64,000 nucleotides of DNA. It comes from Ricinus communis. Its lineage: Eukaryota; Streptophyta; Magnoliopsida; Malpighiales; Euphorbiaceae. Under the pieces are notes generated by a model. The model worked only from the letters and a program-made list of their open reading frames with translations, had not been told where the DNA came from and searched no databases. The number at the start of each line of letters is the position of its first letter. Positions within the stretch are counted from its first letter, which is position 1. Both the position numbers and the translations under genes were made by a program. Shown here in pieces: positions 45,348-57,139 of this stretch. The DNA lies in assembly GCF_019578655.1 (NCBI RefSeq), contig NC_063261.1, positions 1,302,001 to 1,366,000 of the forward strand. The letters are read 5' to 3'.

Positions 45348-46153
45348 AGAAAAATTCTAATAGCTTTAACACATGAAGGAGGTGGAGATCTCTCAATAGT
45401 TTTTATCTTTGCCAGATCCACCTTGATTCCCTTACTTGAGATCTTATGGCCTAACACAATGTCCTCTTGTACCATAAAATGGCACTTCTCCCAATTCAAT
45501 ACTAGATTAGTCTCCTCACATCTAATAACACCCTCTCTAAATGCTCCAAGCACTGATCAAATGAGCTTCCATGAATAGATAATCATCCATGAAGACCTTC
45601 ATAATATCATCTACCAAGTCATCAAAGATAGCCATCATGCACCTTTGAAATGTATCTGGTGCATTGCACAAACCAAATGGCATTCTTCTCTTGGTAAAGG
45701 TCTCGTAAGTGCATGTGAATGTGGTCTTCTCTTAATCTCATAGGCTATAGGAATTTGGAAGTAACCCGACATACTATCTGAAAAATAGTAGTATTTATGC
45801 CTGGACAATCTTTCCAACATCTAATCAATAAAGGGCAATGGGAAGTGATCTTTCCTAGTGGCATCATTCAACTTCTTGTAATCGATGCACACTCTGCATC
45901 CTCTCATTGTTCTTGTTGTGACAACTCATTATTCTCATTTACCACAACTGTCATGCCTCCTTTCTTAGGCACAACTTTCATTGGACTGACCTAAGAACTA
46001 TCTGAAATGGGATAGGTTATCCTTGCATCAAAAAGCTGGATCACCTCCTTTTTTACTACTTCTTTCATGTTAGAATTTAGGCGCCTTTGAGGTTGCACCA
46101 CAGTCTTGAATTCCTCTTCCATTAGGATCTTGTGTGTGTAAAAGGAAGGGCTA
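45348..46153 (-). pseudogene. Athila RT fragment (3' part), minus strand
   Basis: On the minus strand from 46153: HKILMEEEFKTVVQPQRRLN, MKEVVKKEVIQLFDARI, SPMKVVPKKGGMTVV, then MLERLSRHKYYYFSDSMSGY, decayed sequence in place of the MDDF catalytic strand, and [34 protein letters not shown] near 45450. It ends at IRIFLD near 45348, where copia gag begins. E6 separates it from its upstream part at 51377-51497. Confidence 0.8.
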
Positions 46154-47612
46154 TGATATGCATCATTATATACGTGTTTATATTCCCAATTACTTCAATT
46201 TTTATGCATAGTTATCTTGTTTTATGCCAGAATCATCTGTGTTTTGGTTCCTTTCATGTTTCAGGTGATTATCGATGGACATTATTAGTAGTCGAGGGAA
46301 ATACATGCAAATACGTACCAGAATCCATCAAAATTGAGCAAGGGCTACCATTTCAAGGTTGAGCACGGCCTGGACTCTAGCCATGCTGAACCATCAACAC
46401 TTGACCCTCAAGAGAGTCATTTTGGCACGATTTCTACGGCCACCACAGCCTCCATCACGGCTTGTGCTGGCTCATTCACCAGAGAGGGCACAGCCAAGAA
46501 GAAGCCCTAACTTGTGAGACTCGAAGGTCCAGCATGGCCTGGACTCCATCCGTGCTGAGACATTTATATAGGCAAATGCGAATTATTTTATGAGTGTGCT
46601 ATTTTTCTGACTTGATTTGACACATACATGCATGAGCCATCCTTTTCCAGACTTCAATATTCGACTTTAGGAGACTATTTCGCCTATTGAAGGAAGGATT
46701 ACATTGGTTTAAACATCATATTGAATATTAAGAGTGGATTTGGAGGCATTCAAGAGGCAATTTAGGGTTCATCAATCAGATTTGGGGATGTTGAACTGTT
46801 CATCCAATTCGAAGGAAAAGGGTGTATCTGTTTCATTTTCTTTATTCTTTCATTGTTATTGAATTCCTAGTTGTTTTAGACATGAACATGTGTAGCTAGA
46901 TCAATTATACCTATTGGGATTTCCTTACTGTGTTGGCTTAGTACTAAATTGTTGGATTGTTTGAGTTCCTTTTTGTATTCTTCTTCCTTTCAGTATTAAT
47001 AAGATATCGTATTATTCTTGAGGCATTGTGAATTGTGTTCCTTAGATTGTTTTCTGTAATTGAGAAATTCATTAAGTAATTGGAATTTTGAATAGCAAGA
47101 ATTGGTTAATGATCACTTAGAGATGAGGGTAACTGTCTAGCTGGATTAAGAATTAACAAACCTTAATAGAGGCGGATTAAATCTTAATGCTAATTTAATA
47201 ATCAATCATTAAGAAGAGATTCCAACTTTAGGTTTTTAGGTTTAGGAATTCGGTTATCGTGAGAGAGAGACCGAATTTAGTAAAGAATTCGTCCACGGAT
47301 AGCAATAATTAGATTCATCAATCTGTTATCTTTTGTTTGATTGCCAACTAGTTTAGGTTCCCTTTGGGTTTGCTTTCTTGTCTTGATTGTTTCATTTATT
47401 CATTCATTCTTGTATCTCATTTAGAACTCACTTTCTAGTAATTAGTAAATTTAGAACTCATCCATTATATATTTTAGGTTAGATAACAAAGGACGAAGTA
47501 GTAACTCTAGGTTTTCACTTTCCTGAGAATACGACCTTAATACTCGCCATTAGTGCTAGACTGCATCGATAAGTTCACTGCCTTAGATTATAGCTGCATA
47601 AATAGCCTATCA
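46154..47612 (+). repeat. 5' LTR of E6
   Basis: It is 1459 bp, TGATATGCATCA to GCCTATCA. The CACGGCC-type cluster lies at about 46360-46555 and a TATA-like TTTATATAGG at 46563-46572 just after it. The 3' LTR lacks a 48-bp stretch that this copy has near 46873-46920. Confidence 0.92.
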
Positions 47613-47773
47613 AGTTTTTGGTGCGTTGCCAGGGATTGTTTGAAAACTAGAGTGAAATTTGTTATTTGTTACTTTAGCCAATATTTTATTTTATTTATTT
47701 CTTTTCTGCGTTTGTCATTATTTTATTTATTTATTTGTTTGAGTTGTTACTACTTTGTGATTACAGGTAGTGT
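47613..47773 (+). promoter_or_regulatory. Degenerate primer binding site and leader of E6
   Basis: TGGTGCGTTGCCAGGG at 47619-47634 corresponds to the tRNA-Asp complement, with one missing base and two changes. Leader follows to the start codon at 47774. Confidence 0.75.
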
Positions 47774-48120
47774 ATGACCAAGAGGTCTTATTCTGATCGA
47801 GTAGACCTTTTAGAAGTTGCTTCACCAATGGAAGATGGGCATGAGCTTTCAAATGAGGAGGTATTGGAGCAGACAATACTGGGGAGTTTCATGAGATTGA
47901 CAGGGTAAGTGTGCATCAGTTGAGACCATCACTTGAGGAACCACCAATCCTCGAGCTGAAAGATATTCCACACTTATTGCTCAACCCACATTCTTATAGA
48001 CGACATCAATAACCTGGCGATTGGACCACATAGCAAGCTAAACCCGCACACGAAAGGAGGGGTTACCGAGTCTAGCTAAACGACTCGAGACAAAAAGAAG
48101 CTCTTTTGGAAGGCACCCCA
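47774..48120 (+). pseudogene. Residual coding sequence of E6 (gag start, linker, pol end fused)
   Basis: A start codon gives MTKRSYSDRVDLLEV, equivalent to the gag start MTRSSNLAPVDPL of E7. It goes directly to SPMEDGHELSNEEVLEQ, the protease-RT linker, then LRPSLEEPPILELKDIPH and a stop-rich piece ending in AAAAAGAAGCTCTTTTGG (48091-48108), the end-of-pol motif. So the capsid, protease, RT, RNase H and integrase regions have been cut out. E2 shows a similar fusion at 4964-5770. Confidence 0.7.
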
Positions 48121-49887
48121 AATTTTATTTTATGTTCTTAACATTTTATTTTTTTAGTTTTGAAACATTTTATTAGTTTTAGTTTTCATATTATATTTAA
48201 TTTTTATTTTCAATTTCTATTATTTCTTTAATTTTCATTTTCAGCTCCTGTCGATGACCTACCGAATTTCTACTCCACCGGCCTCGGCGAATGATCAGCG
48301 GTCCCCTAGATCTTCTTTTTATTTTCTGCGTTGATTTACTTTATTTTTCATACATGTAACGTACCTAGATATTATTTATTTTGCTTTCTTTATTTGTACA
48401 TCCCATGCGGGGTACCCACTTCTTTTTATACTAAGGATAGTGTGTTCTTCAAGTATGGGGTGGGTGTGGGTAAACTATATATTCTCTTCTCTTTCCCATG
48501 ACTTTTGGATGTGTCTAAAATTGCTATCACTGGTGTTGTCTATTTTTAGGATGTTAGGACCTATGTTCTTCATGTTGTTTAAGCTTAGTTTGTTCTTTTA
48601 TAATTAATGATTTAATTCACATACTTGAAATTGATTATCCCTATCGATTTTTGTTCTTGGAAAGCAATTTCACTGTGTTCAATATGTCACTTTGGCCGGG
48701 TTAAATCGGTGTTGTTTAAGTTCTTTGCAAATTTTTAGCCTTTATCTTTGAACTTTGATTATGCCAATCTCTTATACCATTTATGTGATAATTCAATTGA
48801 TAAGTCTCGGTGCAAATTTGAGTCACTTCAAACATAAGTTTTTGAACCAAAATTTGAGCATCCATTGCAAATTGTGCTCATGATTTTTCTTGTTTAACTG
48901 TGCACTGTACTTAATGTTATTTCTAGAACTTGCTTTGTAATACTTGTTAAGGTTAAATGAACTCTTGAATATCATTAAATGATTTGGGCAACTTAGGATT
49001 CACCACATCTGGCTAAAAGCCTACCCTTTGTCTCCATTAGTCAGCTAGTTTTGAGCCTTAACCTTTTCTTCATGATTTGCACCTATACACTGCAAATACA
49101 CCATTCTATCATTTATCTTTTCTTTCACCTGTATACTGAATAATTATGTGTTATTCTTCTTCTTTTATGGAATCATAGTGCCTAATTTTGTTATAAATTC
49201 ACTTAGTCCCCTTCAATCCAAATTAGATAATTGTTCTCGTTGTTTATGTCACTAATCATGCAGCCCCTATGTAAGCTGTCGTGGCATATATATATGCTAA
49301 AAAACAGAAGAAAAAGAAAAAGAAAAAAAATTTTGACTTATTTCTTAGCTCTTAGCTCTTTTGGATTTAATTCTTGTGAGCATCCTTTACTTCAAATAAG
49401 GCCTTGTGAGTATTTTTGTTGTTTTGGCATTCCACTCCTGAAGCATTCATTCTAAATAATTGCATGATTTTTCAGTATTCTTTACACTTCTATCCAAATA
49501 TTCTTACCTTTACCTTAGCCACATTTCAACCCTTGTAAAGACCCTTCAATTTTGGTATTCATTTATTCGCAACAGCAAAGATGAGATTGATTAGCAAGCT
49601 TATGGTAAACAGGTTTTGTGCAGCTCCATTGAGGGAATTTTCTTGTTTACCTGTAAACACTACGAGTGATTTAAGAGATTCCTGTGAAGCAATGGTTCCT
49701 GGTCTTTAATGATGAGTTGTTATAAAAGTTGTATTTCGAGTTGCTATTACTATAGTTCTTCTTTGAAGGTGTATGATTTGTTTAGCTACTCGAGTTTCAT
49801 TCTTTATATATTGAATAAGGTTAAGTTGTGCACTTTAGCATGGATTATTGAGGGGTGATTGTTGCTTGTATATGTATTGAGTTATTG
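48121..49887 (+). other. 3' noncoding region of E6
   Basis: No coding signal. It contains the secondary polypurine-like motif at 48434-48470 (GGATAGTGTG then AAGTATGGGGTGGG), the GGCCGGGTTAAATCGGTG block at 48692 shared with E3, and an A/G-rich tract at 49304-49330. Confidence 0.65.
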
Positions 49888-49927
49888 ATTGCTTGAGGAC
49901 AAGCAAAAGCTTAAGTGTGGGGTGACT
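49888..49927 (+). promoter_or_regulatory. Hairpin and polypurine tract of E6
   Basis: The inverted repeat TTGCTTG-AGGA-CAAGCAA (49888-49905) is followed six bases later by the tract AAGTGTGGGGTGACT (49912-49927 region) that abuts the LTR start. Confidence 0.85.
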
Positions 49928-51371
49928 TGATGTGCATCATTTTATACATGTTTATATACCCAATTACTTCCATATTTATGCATAGTTATCTTGTTTTATG
50001 CCAGATTCACTTGTGTTTTGGTTCCTTTCATGTTTCAAGTGATTATCGATGGACATTATCAGTAGTCGAGGGAAATACGTACAAATACATACCAGAATCT
50101 ATCAAAATTGAGCAGGGGCTACCATTTCAAGGTTGAGCATGGCCTGAATTCTGGCCATGCTGAACCATCAAAACTTGACCCTCAAGAGTGCCATTTTAGC
50201 ACGGTTTTTGAGACTACCAAGGCCTCCATCACACCCCATGGTGGCTCAGCACCGGCGAGGGCACAACTAAGAAGAAGCCCTAACTTGCGGGACTTGGTGG
50301 TCCAGCACGGCCTGGACTCTGCTCATGCTGATCAGCACGGGCTTGACCACAGCCGTGCTGAGACATTTATATAGGCAAATGCAAATTATTTTGTGAGTGT
50401 GTGATTTTTCTGACTTGATTTAACACATACATGCACGAGCCATCCTTTTCTAGACTTCAATATTCGACTTTAAGAGACTATTTCGCCTATTGAAGGAAGG
50501 ATTATATTGGTTTAAACATGACATTGAAGATCAAGAGTGGATTTGGAGGCATTCAAGAGGCAATTTAGGGTTCATCAATTAGATTTAGGGATTTTGAGTT
50601 GTTCACCTAATTCGAAGGAAAAGGGTGTATCTGTTTCATTTTCGTTATTCTTTCATTATTATTGAATTCCTAGTTGGGATTTCCTTACTATGTTGGCTTA
50701 GTACTGAATTATTGGATTGTTTGAGTTCCTTTTTGTATTCTTCTTGCTTTCAGTATTAATAAGATATCACATTATTCATGAGATGTTGTGAATTGTAATC
50801 CTTAGATTGTTTTCTATAATTGAGAAATTCATTAAGTAATTGGAAGTTTGAATAGCAAGAACTGGTTAATGCTCACCTAGAGATAAGGGTAACTGACTAG
50901 GCAAATTAAGAATTGAAAAAGCTTAAAGAGGCAGATTAAAGCTTAATGCTAACTTAATAATCAATCATTAGGAAGATATTCCAACTTTAGGTTCTTAGAT
51001 TTAGGAATTCGGTTATCTCGAGAGGGAGACCGAATTCAGTTAAGAATTCGTCCATGGGTAGCAATAATTGGATTCATCAATCTGTTATCTTTTGTTTGAT
51101 CGCTAACTAGTATAGGTTCCCCTTGGGTTCGCTTTCTTGTCTTGATTGTTTCATTTATTCATTCATTCTTGTATCTCAATTAGAACTCAGTTTCTAATTA
51201 TTAGCAAATTTAGAATTCATCCATTATATATTTTAGGCTAGATAACAAAGAACAAAGTAGTAACTCTAGGTTTTCATTTTCTCGAGAATACGACCTTGAT
51301 ACTCGCCATTAGTGCTAGACTGCATCGATAGGTTCACTATCTTAGATTGTAGCTGCATAAATAGCCTATCA
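49928..51371 (+). repeat. 3' LTR of E6
   Basis: It is 1444 bp, TGATGTGCATCA to GCCTATCA. It has the same GC-rich cluster (about 50140-50355) and TATA-like TTTATATAGG (50366-50375) as the 5' copy. A 48-bp deletion is seen near 50674 between CCTAGTTG and GGATTTCC. Confidence 0.93.
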
Positions 51372-51497
51372 GGCTAATTCCCTTAATATCTGCAATCTTC
51401 CATGTTATGGCCATTTTCTACCTTCTTAACACTTCTAATAACCTAACTTTTTGTTCCTCCATCAACTCAGAACTAACTATGACCGACAGCTTAAAAC
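51372..51497 (-). pseudogene. Athila RT fragment, 5' part (target of E6)
   Basis: On the minus strand it reads KLSVIVSSELMEEQKVRLLE, then VLRR, a stop, and ITWKIADIKGIS running into the E6 boundary; it continues at 46153. GGCTA at 51372-51376 is the duplicated target. It is bounded on the right by the E7 LTR at 51498. Confidence 0.82.
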
Positions 51498-52984
51498 TGA
51501 TCTGCATAGTATTACATATATTTGTTGAAATATTACTGCACATTTTCTTAGTATTTATTGTATTTTTATTCCAAGATCACCCGTGTTTTTTTTCCTTTCA
51601 TGTTTTAGGAGATTTTATAGGTCCATCATCAGTGTTTTAGCAATTTTAGATCAATATTGGTCGAAAAAGGATGTAATCATAAGCTTTTGACCTTAGGTTG
51701 ACTTTTGGGAAGTCAACACGGCCCGTGCAAAAATTCCAGGCCATGTAGCTTAAGCACTTTGAAGCAGCACATTTTCTGAGGGTACCGCGCCCTAGAGCAC
51801 GCCCGTGTTGGTTAACACAGGCAAGAACATGGCCATGCTAGATTTAGTTCATTTTTTCAATTGGAGTCCAACATGGTCCGTGTTGAGGGACACGGGGTTG
51901 AACACACCCGTATTTGCATAATGAATAAAAGGAACGAGCTAAAGAGAGAAAAAGTAGTTCCGATCAGCGATTTTTGACTCTTCATCTTCCTTTGTAATTT
52001 TGCTAGACGGGTTTCAGGCATCTCAGGGCGGCTTCCAGAAGACTGATTTCACCTTGGAATGTTAGATTCGTGATTCTAGGTTTTAGATTAAAGATTGAGG
52101 AGGAGTTTTGGAGCAAATAAAGAAGTAATTTTGGAGATCGACTGCAGTGTAGATCAAGGCTTTGAGTTGTTCATCCAGTTTTAGGAAAAGGGTGTACATG
52201 TTTCAATTTCTTTATTCTTTCAATGTAATTGAGTTTCTATTTGCTTTAGACATGAACATGTGTAGCTAGATTGGTTGAACCCATTAGGGTTCCTTGTTAT
52301 ATTGGCTTTATACTGAATTGTTGAGATTGGTTGGGTTTCCTTTCTTGTATTCGTTTTGCAATTAATAATATAAATCTAGTTTTCGTTACATTGATTGTAT
52401 TGATTACTATTCATAGAACTCTTTTAGTAATTGAGAAATTCTAATTGAGTTTGGAAATTTAATTGCAAGAACAGGTTAATTTTCACTTGGAGGTAAGGTT
52501 AGTTAATTTGCTGAATTAAGAATTAACAAAACTTAATAGAGGTGGATTAAAGCTTAAGGGTAACTTAATAATCAGTCATTAGGAAGAGATTCCAACTTTA
52601 GGTTCTTAGGTTTCGAAATTTGGTTGTCTTGAGAGGGAAACCGAATTCAGTTTAGAATCCGTCCACGAGTAGCATAATCAGACTCAACAATCTGTTATCC
52701 TTTGTTTGATTGCCAACTAGTCTAGGTCATTTTTGGGTTTGCTTTCTTGTCTTGATTATTCTCTTTGCTCATTCATTCTCGCATTATACTTAGAATTTAG
52801 TTTTTAGTCATTAGTAAATTTAGAAACCTCCGTTATTAATTTCAAGCTAGATAACAAGGAACAAAGTAGTAACTCTAGGATTTCACTTTCCCAAGGGATA
52901 CGATATTCTTAATACTTGCCATTGTACTAGGCTACATCGATAGGTTCATTGCCTTAGTTGTAGTTGCATAAGCAGACCACATCA
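51498..52984 (+). repeat. 5' LTR of E7
   Basis: It is 1487 bp, TGATCTGCATAG to ACCACATCA, related to the stray LTR at 38219. The GC-rich CACGGCCCG/CCCGTG cluster lies at about 51715-51910. AAAAC (51493-51497) would be the target duplication. Confidence 0.88.
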
Positions 52985-53137
52985 AGTTTTGGCGTTGTTG
53001 CCGGGGAACTTTGTTTGAAAACTATAGTGAAATTTGCAATTTGTTACTTTAACCGTTTTTCATTTTTGTATTTGTCATTTACTATTTATTCATTTATTTG
53101 TTTGTTTTGTTGCTGCCTTGTTCATTTCAGGTAGTTT
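52985..53137 (+). promoter_or_regulatory. Primer binding site (tRNA-Asp type) and leader of E7
   Basis: TGGCGTTGTTGCCGGGG at 52990-53006 has one change from the tRNA-Asp complement. The leader runs to the ATG at 53138. Confidence 0.85.
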
Positions 53138-54828
53138 ATGACTAGGAGTTCTAATCTTGCACCAGTAGACCCTCTGCCCGAACGAGAGCAATCCCTCAGG
53201 CAACTGAGGAAGCGATTAGAGGTGGAGGAGGAGGAACAAATAAAGATTCATGTCCATACACCAGTAAATATATAAGACGACAACAACGGACGATGTATGA
53301 GTTTGCTAAACCTTCCCTTGAGGGGATGCACACCATTATATTGAGTACACCTGTTGCATCGAATAATTTTAAAATTAAGCCAAATCTCATTCAGATGGTG
53401 CAGTAGAGTGTACAATTTGGGGGCTTGCCCAGTGAAGATCCTAACACCCACATCGCGAACTTCTTAGAGATTTATGATACCTTCAAGATAAATGGAACTA
53501 CCAATGATGCCATTCGGCTTAAGTTGTTTCCATTTTCCTTGAGGGATAGAGCAAACAGATGGCTACAGTCTTTACTAGCCAATACCATCACCACCTAGAG
53601 TTCTTTGCCTGAGAAATTTCTTCATAAGTACTTTCCTCCTGCTAAGACTGCAAAGATGCATAATGATATTTCTTCTTTTATTCAATTTGATAATGAGAGC
53701 ATGTATGATGCGTGGGAGAGGTACAAGGACTTGTTGAGATGTTGCTCACACCATGGTTTACCGTTATGGATGCAGGTGTAGACTTTTTACAATGGTTTGA
53801 ACTCAACCACGAGGCAGATGGTAGATGCAGTTGTAGGTGGGGCCATCAATAGTAAGACACCGGAGCAGGTCCAGAACTTAATTGAGGAGATGCCGATGAA
53901 CATATATAAGTGGCAGTCTTCTAGGAGTAGGCCGGGATGACAAGGACTGGTGAATCAGGTAGATTTTGCATTAGCCTTGGCAGCTCAGGTGGAGCTTTTA
54001 GCCAAGAAGATCAACCAGCTTCAGATGTCAGTCCATGCACCACAACTTGGATAGGATTTTTATGGTGACCCGCACTACAGTGCAAACTGTAATACGGGAA
54101 GTATGTTTGCTTCTTCTTCATCTTCTTCTTCTACTGACCATGAACAGGTTGATTATATGGAAAATGCATTAAAGCAGCAGAATAACCCGTACAACAACGG
54201 ATACAACCTAGGGTGGAGAAACCATCCCAATTTCGGGTAGCGAAATAATAATACCCAGGGTCCACCAGGATTTCAGCGATTGCACCAGCAGCAACCCCAA
54301 CAGCAGACTGTTCTCCCTCAACTACCTTAAAACTAGGAGAAGAAGCCCAATTTAGAGGAGTTGATGATGAAGTTCGTGTCCACTTCAGAGAACAAGTTTC
54401 AGTAGATGGACACAACTTTTAGAAATCAGCAGGCCTCCATAAAGAATTTGGAGAATCAGATAGATAAAATTTCTAAGATGTTGGCTGAGAGACAATTAGG
54501 GACGCTCCTCAGCACCACAGAGTCAAAACCGAGGGAGCATGTCAAGGCTATCACCTTGAGATCAGGTAAGCAGTTAGGTAGCTCTTTACCTATGGCTGAT
54601 GATGATGTTGTTGTGCAGGATGAGCCAGCTAGGAAGGAGCCAGAGCCTGAGATGACAGAGCCTGCGGGAATCGAGGACAAGGAGAAAAGTCCTATGAGAG
54701 AACATCAGCCACCAATTCCATATCCTGCCAAGTTGAAGTAAGAAAAGATTGATCAACAGTTTGGTAAGTTATTAGATTTATTTAAGCAGCTAAGGACTAA
54801 CTTACCTTTTATTGAGGCTATATCGTAG
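53138..54828 (+). pseudogene. gag of E7, many in-frame stops
   Basis: It begins MTRSSNLAPVDPLPEREQSL. One frame change occurs before 53293, after which a single frame runs to the protease with about eleven stops. Core motifs: [100 protein letters not shown] (open frame 54406-54741). Several stops stand where relatives have Gln or Trp. There is no CCHC knuckle; a CHYSANC-like HYSANC is present near 54075. Confidence 0.88.
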
Positions 54829-55734
54829 ATGCCCAAGTATGCGAGGTTCCTGAAAGAGATTCTAAGAAACAAAAGGAAGTTGGAGGACTTGGGACTAGTG
54901 ACACTAAATGAGGAGTGCTCAACCATTCTTCAAAACAAGCTGCCAGTAAAGAGGCGTTATCTAGGGAGTTTTATTGTTCCTTGTATTATTAGTGATTTGC
55001 ATATTAATGATGCTTTAGCTGATTTAGGAGCTAGCATCAATTTAATGCCTAGCAGTTTGTTTGAAAAATTAGGTTTGAGTGAGCCTAAACCTACTAGGAT
55101 GAGCGTACAGTTAGTAGATAGGACTGTAAAATTTCCTAGGGGAATAGTTGAGGATGTACTTGTTAAGGTAGGCAAGTTTATATTTCCTGTAGATTTTGTT
55201 GTTATGGACATGGAGGGTGAGAGTAACATACCTTTAATTCTAGGTAGACCTTTCCTTGTAATATCTAGGGCTATTATAGATGTTTGTGATGGGAAGTTAC
55301 AGCTTAGAGTAGGTGATGAGACTACTACCTTTGACCTGAGCACTTTGATGAGACATTCACTTGACCATGATGATACTGTATATTATGTGGATGTTTTAGA
55401 TGATATTTTGGGGTCTCAATTGCAGGAAATATTACTTGATGCTCCTTTGCAGGTGGCATTACAAGCTGAGGATGAGGAGGAGTTGTCCAATGAGGATGTA
55501 TTGCAACAACTTGCTTGTTTGCTGGCTAGTGAGCTCAACAGGTCTACTGACCATCTTGTTGATATTGATAGGTCAGGGGTGCAGAAATTGAGACCTTCCC
55601 TTACGGAGCCAGCAGCCCTAGAGTTGAAGAAGTTGCCTAAGCACTTGACCCATGCCTATTTGAATGAGGCGGACAAGCTGCCGGTGATCATTGCAGCTGA
55701 TTTGACTCCTGAGGAGAGCTTTAGCCTCTCTTAG
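54829..55734 (+). CDS. E7 aspartic protease and linker
   Basis: A 301-codon open frame in the same frame as gag. It starts MPKYARFLKEILRNKRKLED (gag end) and carries the protease site ALADLGASINLMPSS (Asp intact). KFPRGIVEDVLVKVGKFIFP and IPLILGRPFLVISRAIID follow, then an acidic linker (EDEEELSNEDVLQQLACLLA) and LELKKLPKHLTHAYL, the RT lead-in. A frameshift near 55720 ends the frame. The Met at 54829 is an internal residue, not a true start. Confidence 0.85.
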   Translation: MPKYARFLKEILRNKRKLEDLGLVTLNEECSTILQNKLPVKRRYLGSFIVPCIISDLHINDALADLGASINLMPSSLFEKLGLSEPKPTRMSVQLVDRTVKFPRGIVEDVLVKVGKFIFPVDFVVMDMEGESNIPLILGRPFLVISRAIIDVCDGKLQLRVGDETTTFDLSTLMRHSLDHDDTVYYVDVLDDILGSQLQEILLDAPLQVALQAEDEEELSNEDVLQQLACLLASELNRSTDHLVDIDRSGVQKLRPSLTEPAALELKKLPKHLTHAYLNEADKLPVIIAADLTPEESFSLS

Positions 55735-56254
55735 AAAGTACCCCGAGGCCTTTGCATACAAGAATGTAGACATTTCTGGAATCAACCCCAGTTATTGCTC
55801 ATATAAGATCCTGATATAGGATAGTTACTAGCCAGTGGTACAGCCATAGTGACGGTTGAACTCGAACATGAAGGAAGTAGTCAGGAATGAGGTAACTAAA
55901 ATTCTAGATGTAGGTTTAATTTATCCTATTTCTGACAGCTCTTGGGTTAGTCCTATGCAAGTTGTGCCCAAGAAGAGAGGTATGACGGTGGTCAAGAATG
56001 AGAAGGATGAGCTGATACCGACTAGGATGGTAACTGGTTTCTGAGTTTGCATTGATTACAGAGGCTCAATAATGCAACTCGGAAGGACCAATTTTCCCTT
56101 TCCTTTTATTGACCAGATGTTAGAGCGTTTATCAGGGCATATGTTTTATTACTTTCTTGACAGTTTTTCTGGTTATTTTTAGATTCCCATTGCACTTAAG
56201 GACCAAGACAAAACTAGTTTCACTTACCCTAATGGTACATTCACTTACAGGAGG
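55735..56254 (+). pseudogene. E7 reverse transcriptase, N-terminal part with stops
   Basis: It includes INPSYCSYKIL, a pair of adjacent stops where QW is expected before RLNSNMKEVV, and the open piece (55856-56044) LIYPISDSSWVSPMQVVPKK and DELIPTRMVTGF. A stop stands where E8 has Trp, then FPFPFIDQMLERLSGH and FYYFLDSFSGYF. The fingers and palm start are recognisable but cannot be translated. Confidence 0.82.
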
Positions 56255-57139
56255 ATGCCATTCGGTTTGTGCAATGCATCTGCTACTTTCCAGAGGTGTA
56301 TGATGGCAATGTTCCATGACATGATTAAAGGGTCCATGGATGATTTCTCGATATTTGATAACTCTTTCTCCTATTGTTTGCTTAATTTAGAGGGTATTCT
56401 TGCACGTTGTGTAGAAGCTAACCTTGTGTTGAATTGGGAAAAGTGCCATTTTATGGTGAGAGAGGGTATTGTGCTAGGGCATAAGATTTCACATGTAGGG
56501 ATGGAGGTAGATAGAGCTAAGGTAGAGACCATTGCTAAGTTGCCACCCCCTAGCTCAGTTAAAGATGTTAGGAGTTTCCTTAGTCATGCAGGTTTTTATA
56601 TAAGGTTCATTAAGGACTTTCCTAAGCTTGCTAGACCTTTGACTCAATTACTTGTTAAAGATGTTCCATTTATATTTTTTGATGACTGTTTGCAGGCCTT
56701 TGAGTTACTTAAAGAGAAACTAACTACAACCCCTATTATGGTCTCACCTAATTGGGGGCTGCCTTTTGAGCTAATGTGTGATGCTAGTGATTTTACAGTT
56801 GGAGCTGTTTTAGGACAAAGGATTGACAATAAGTTCCAACCTATTTACTACGCTAGCAAGACATGGACAGATGACCAAGAGCACTATACCACTACTAAGA
56901 AGGAGTTATTTGTTGTGGTATACGCGTTCGACAAGTTCCGCTCATACTTGATGCTATCCAAGACCGTGGTCTACACCGATCATTTGGTGTTAAGGTACTT
57001 GTTTAGAAAGCATGATGCTAAGCCAAGACTTATTCATTGGATTCTGCTTTTGCAAGAATTTGACATTAAGATCAAGGACAAGAAGGGTGTGGAGAACTTG
57101 GCTGCAGATCACCTTTCAAGATTAGGAACCCGAGCCTAG
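56255..57139 (+). CDS. E7 reverse transcriptase catalytic part and RNase H
   Basis: A 294-codon open frame. [22 protein letters not shown], then SMDDFSIF. Compared with E8 four residues (MEVF) just before MDD are missing, a 12-base loss between ATGGA repeats. [20 protein letters not shown] and [20 protein letters not shown] follow. RNase [19 protein letters not shown] (Asp), [18 protein letters not shown] (Glu), [14 protein letters not shown] (Asp) and [10 protein letters not shown] (Asp), so its acidic residues look complete. The RT deletion disrupts the catalytic strand. Confidence 0.88.
   Translation: MPFGLCNASATFQRCMMAMFHDMIKGSMDDFSIFDNSFSYCLLNLEGILARCVEANLVLNWEKCHFMVREGIVLGHKISHVGMEVDRAKVETIAKLPPPSSVKDVRSFLSHAGFYIRFIKDFPKLARPLTQLLVKDVPFIFFDDCLQAFELLKEKLTTTPIMVSPNWGLPFELMCDASDFTVGAVLGQRIDNKFQPIYYASKTWTDDQEHYTTTKKELFVVVYAFDKFRSYLMLSKTVVYTDHLVLRYLFRKHDAKPRLIHWILLLQEFDIKIKDKKGVENLAADHLSRLGTRA

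Larger units (their letters stand above)
46154..51371 (+). mobile_element. E6: structurally complete non-autonomous Athila-type element
   Basis: It is 5218 bp with LTRs 46154-47612 and 49928-51371, a primer site, a polypurine tract and the 5-bp target duplication GGCTA (46149-46153 and 51372-51376). Taking it out restores the reading IADIKGISPS of the Athila RT around it. Its inside has only about 350 bp of degraded coding sequence and 1.8 kb of noncoding DNA, so any movement relied on proteins supplied by relatives. Confidence 0.93.

Noticed and set aside
46132..46362. Small open frame with hydrophobic N-terminus (also at 49915-50136) as a membrane peptide
   Set aside because: Both copies are the same LTR segment of E6. 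The frame crosses the LTR boundary, so conservation is due to LTR duplication.
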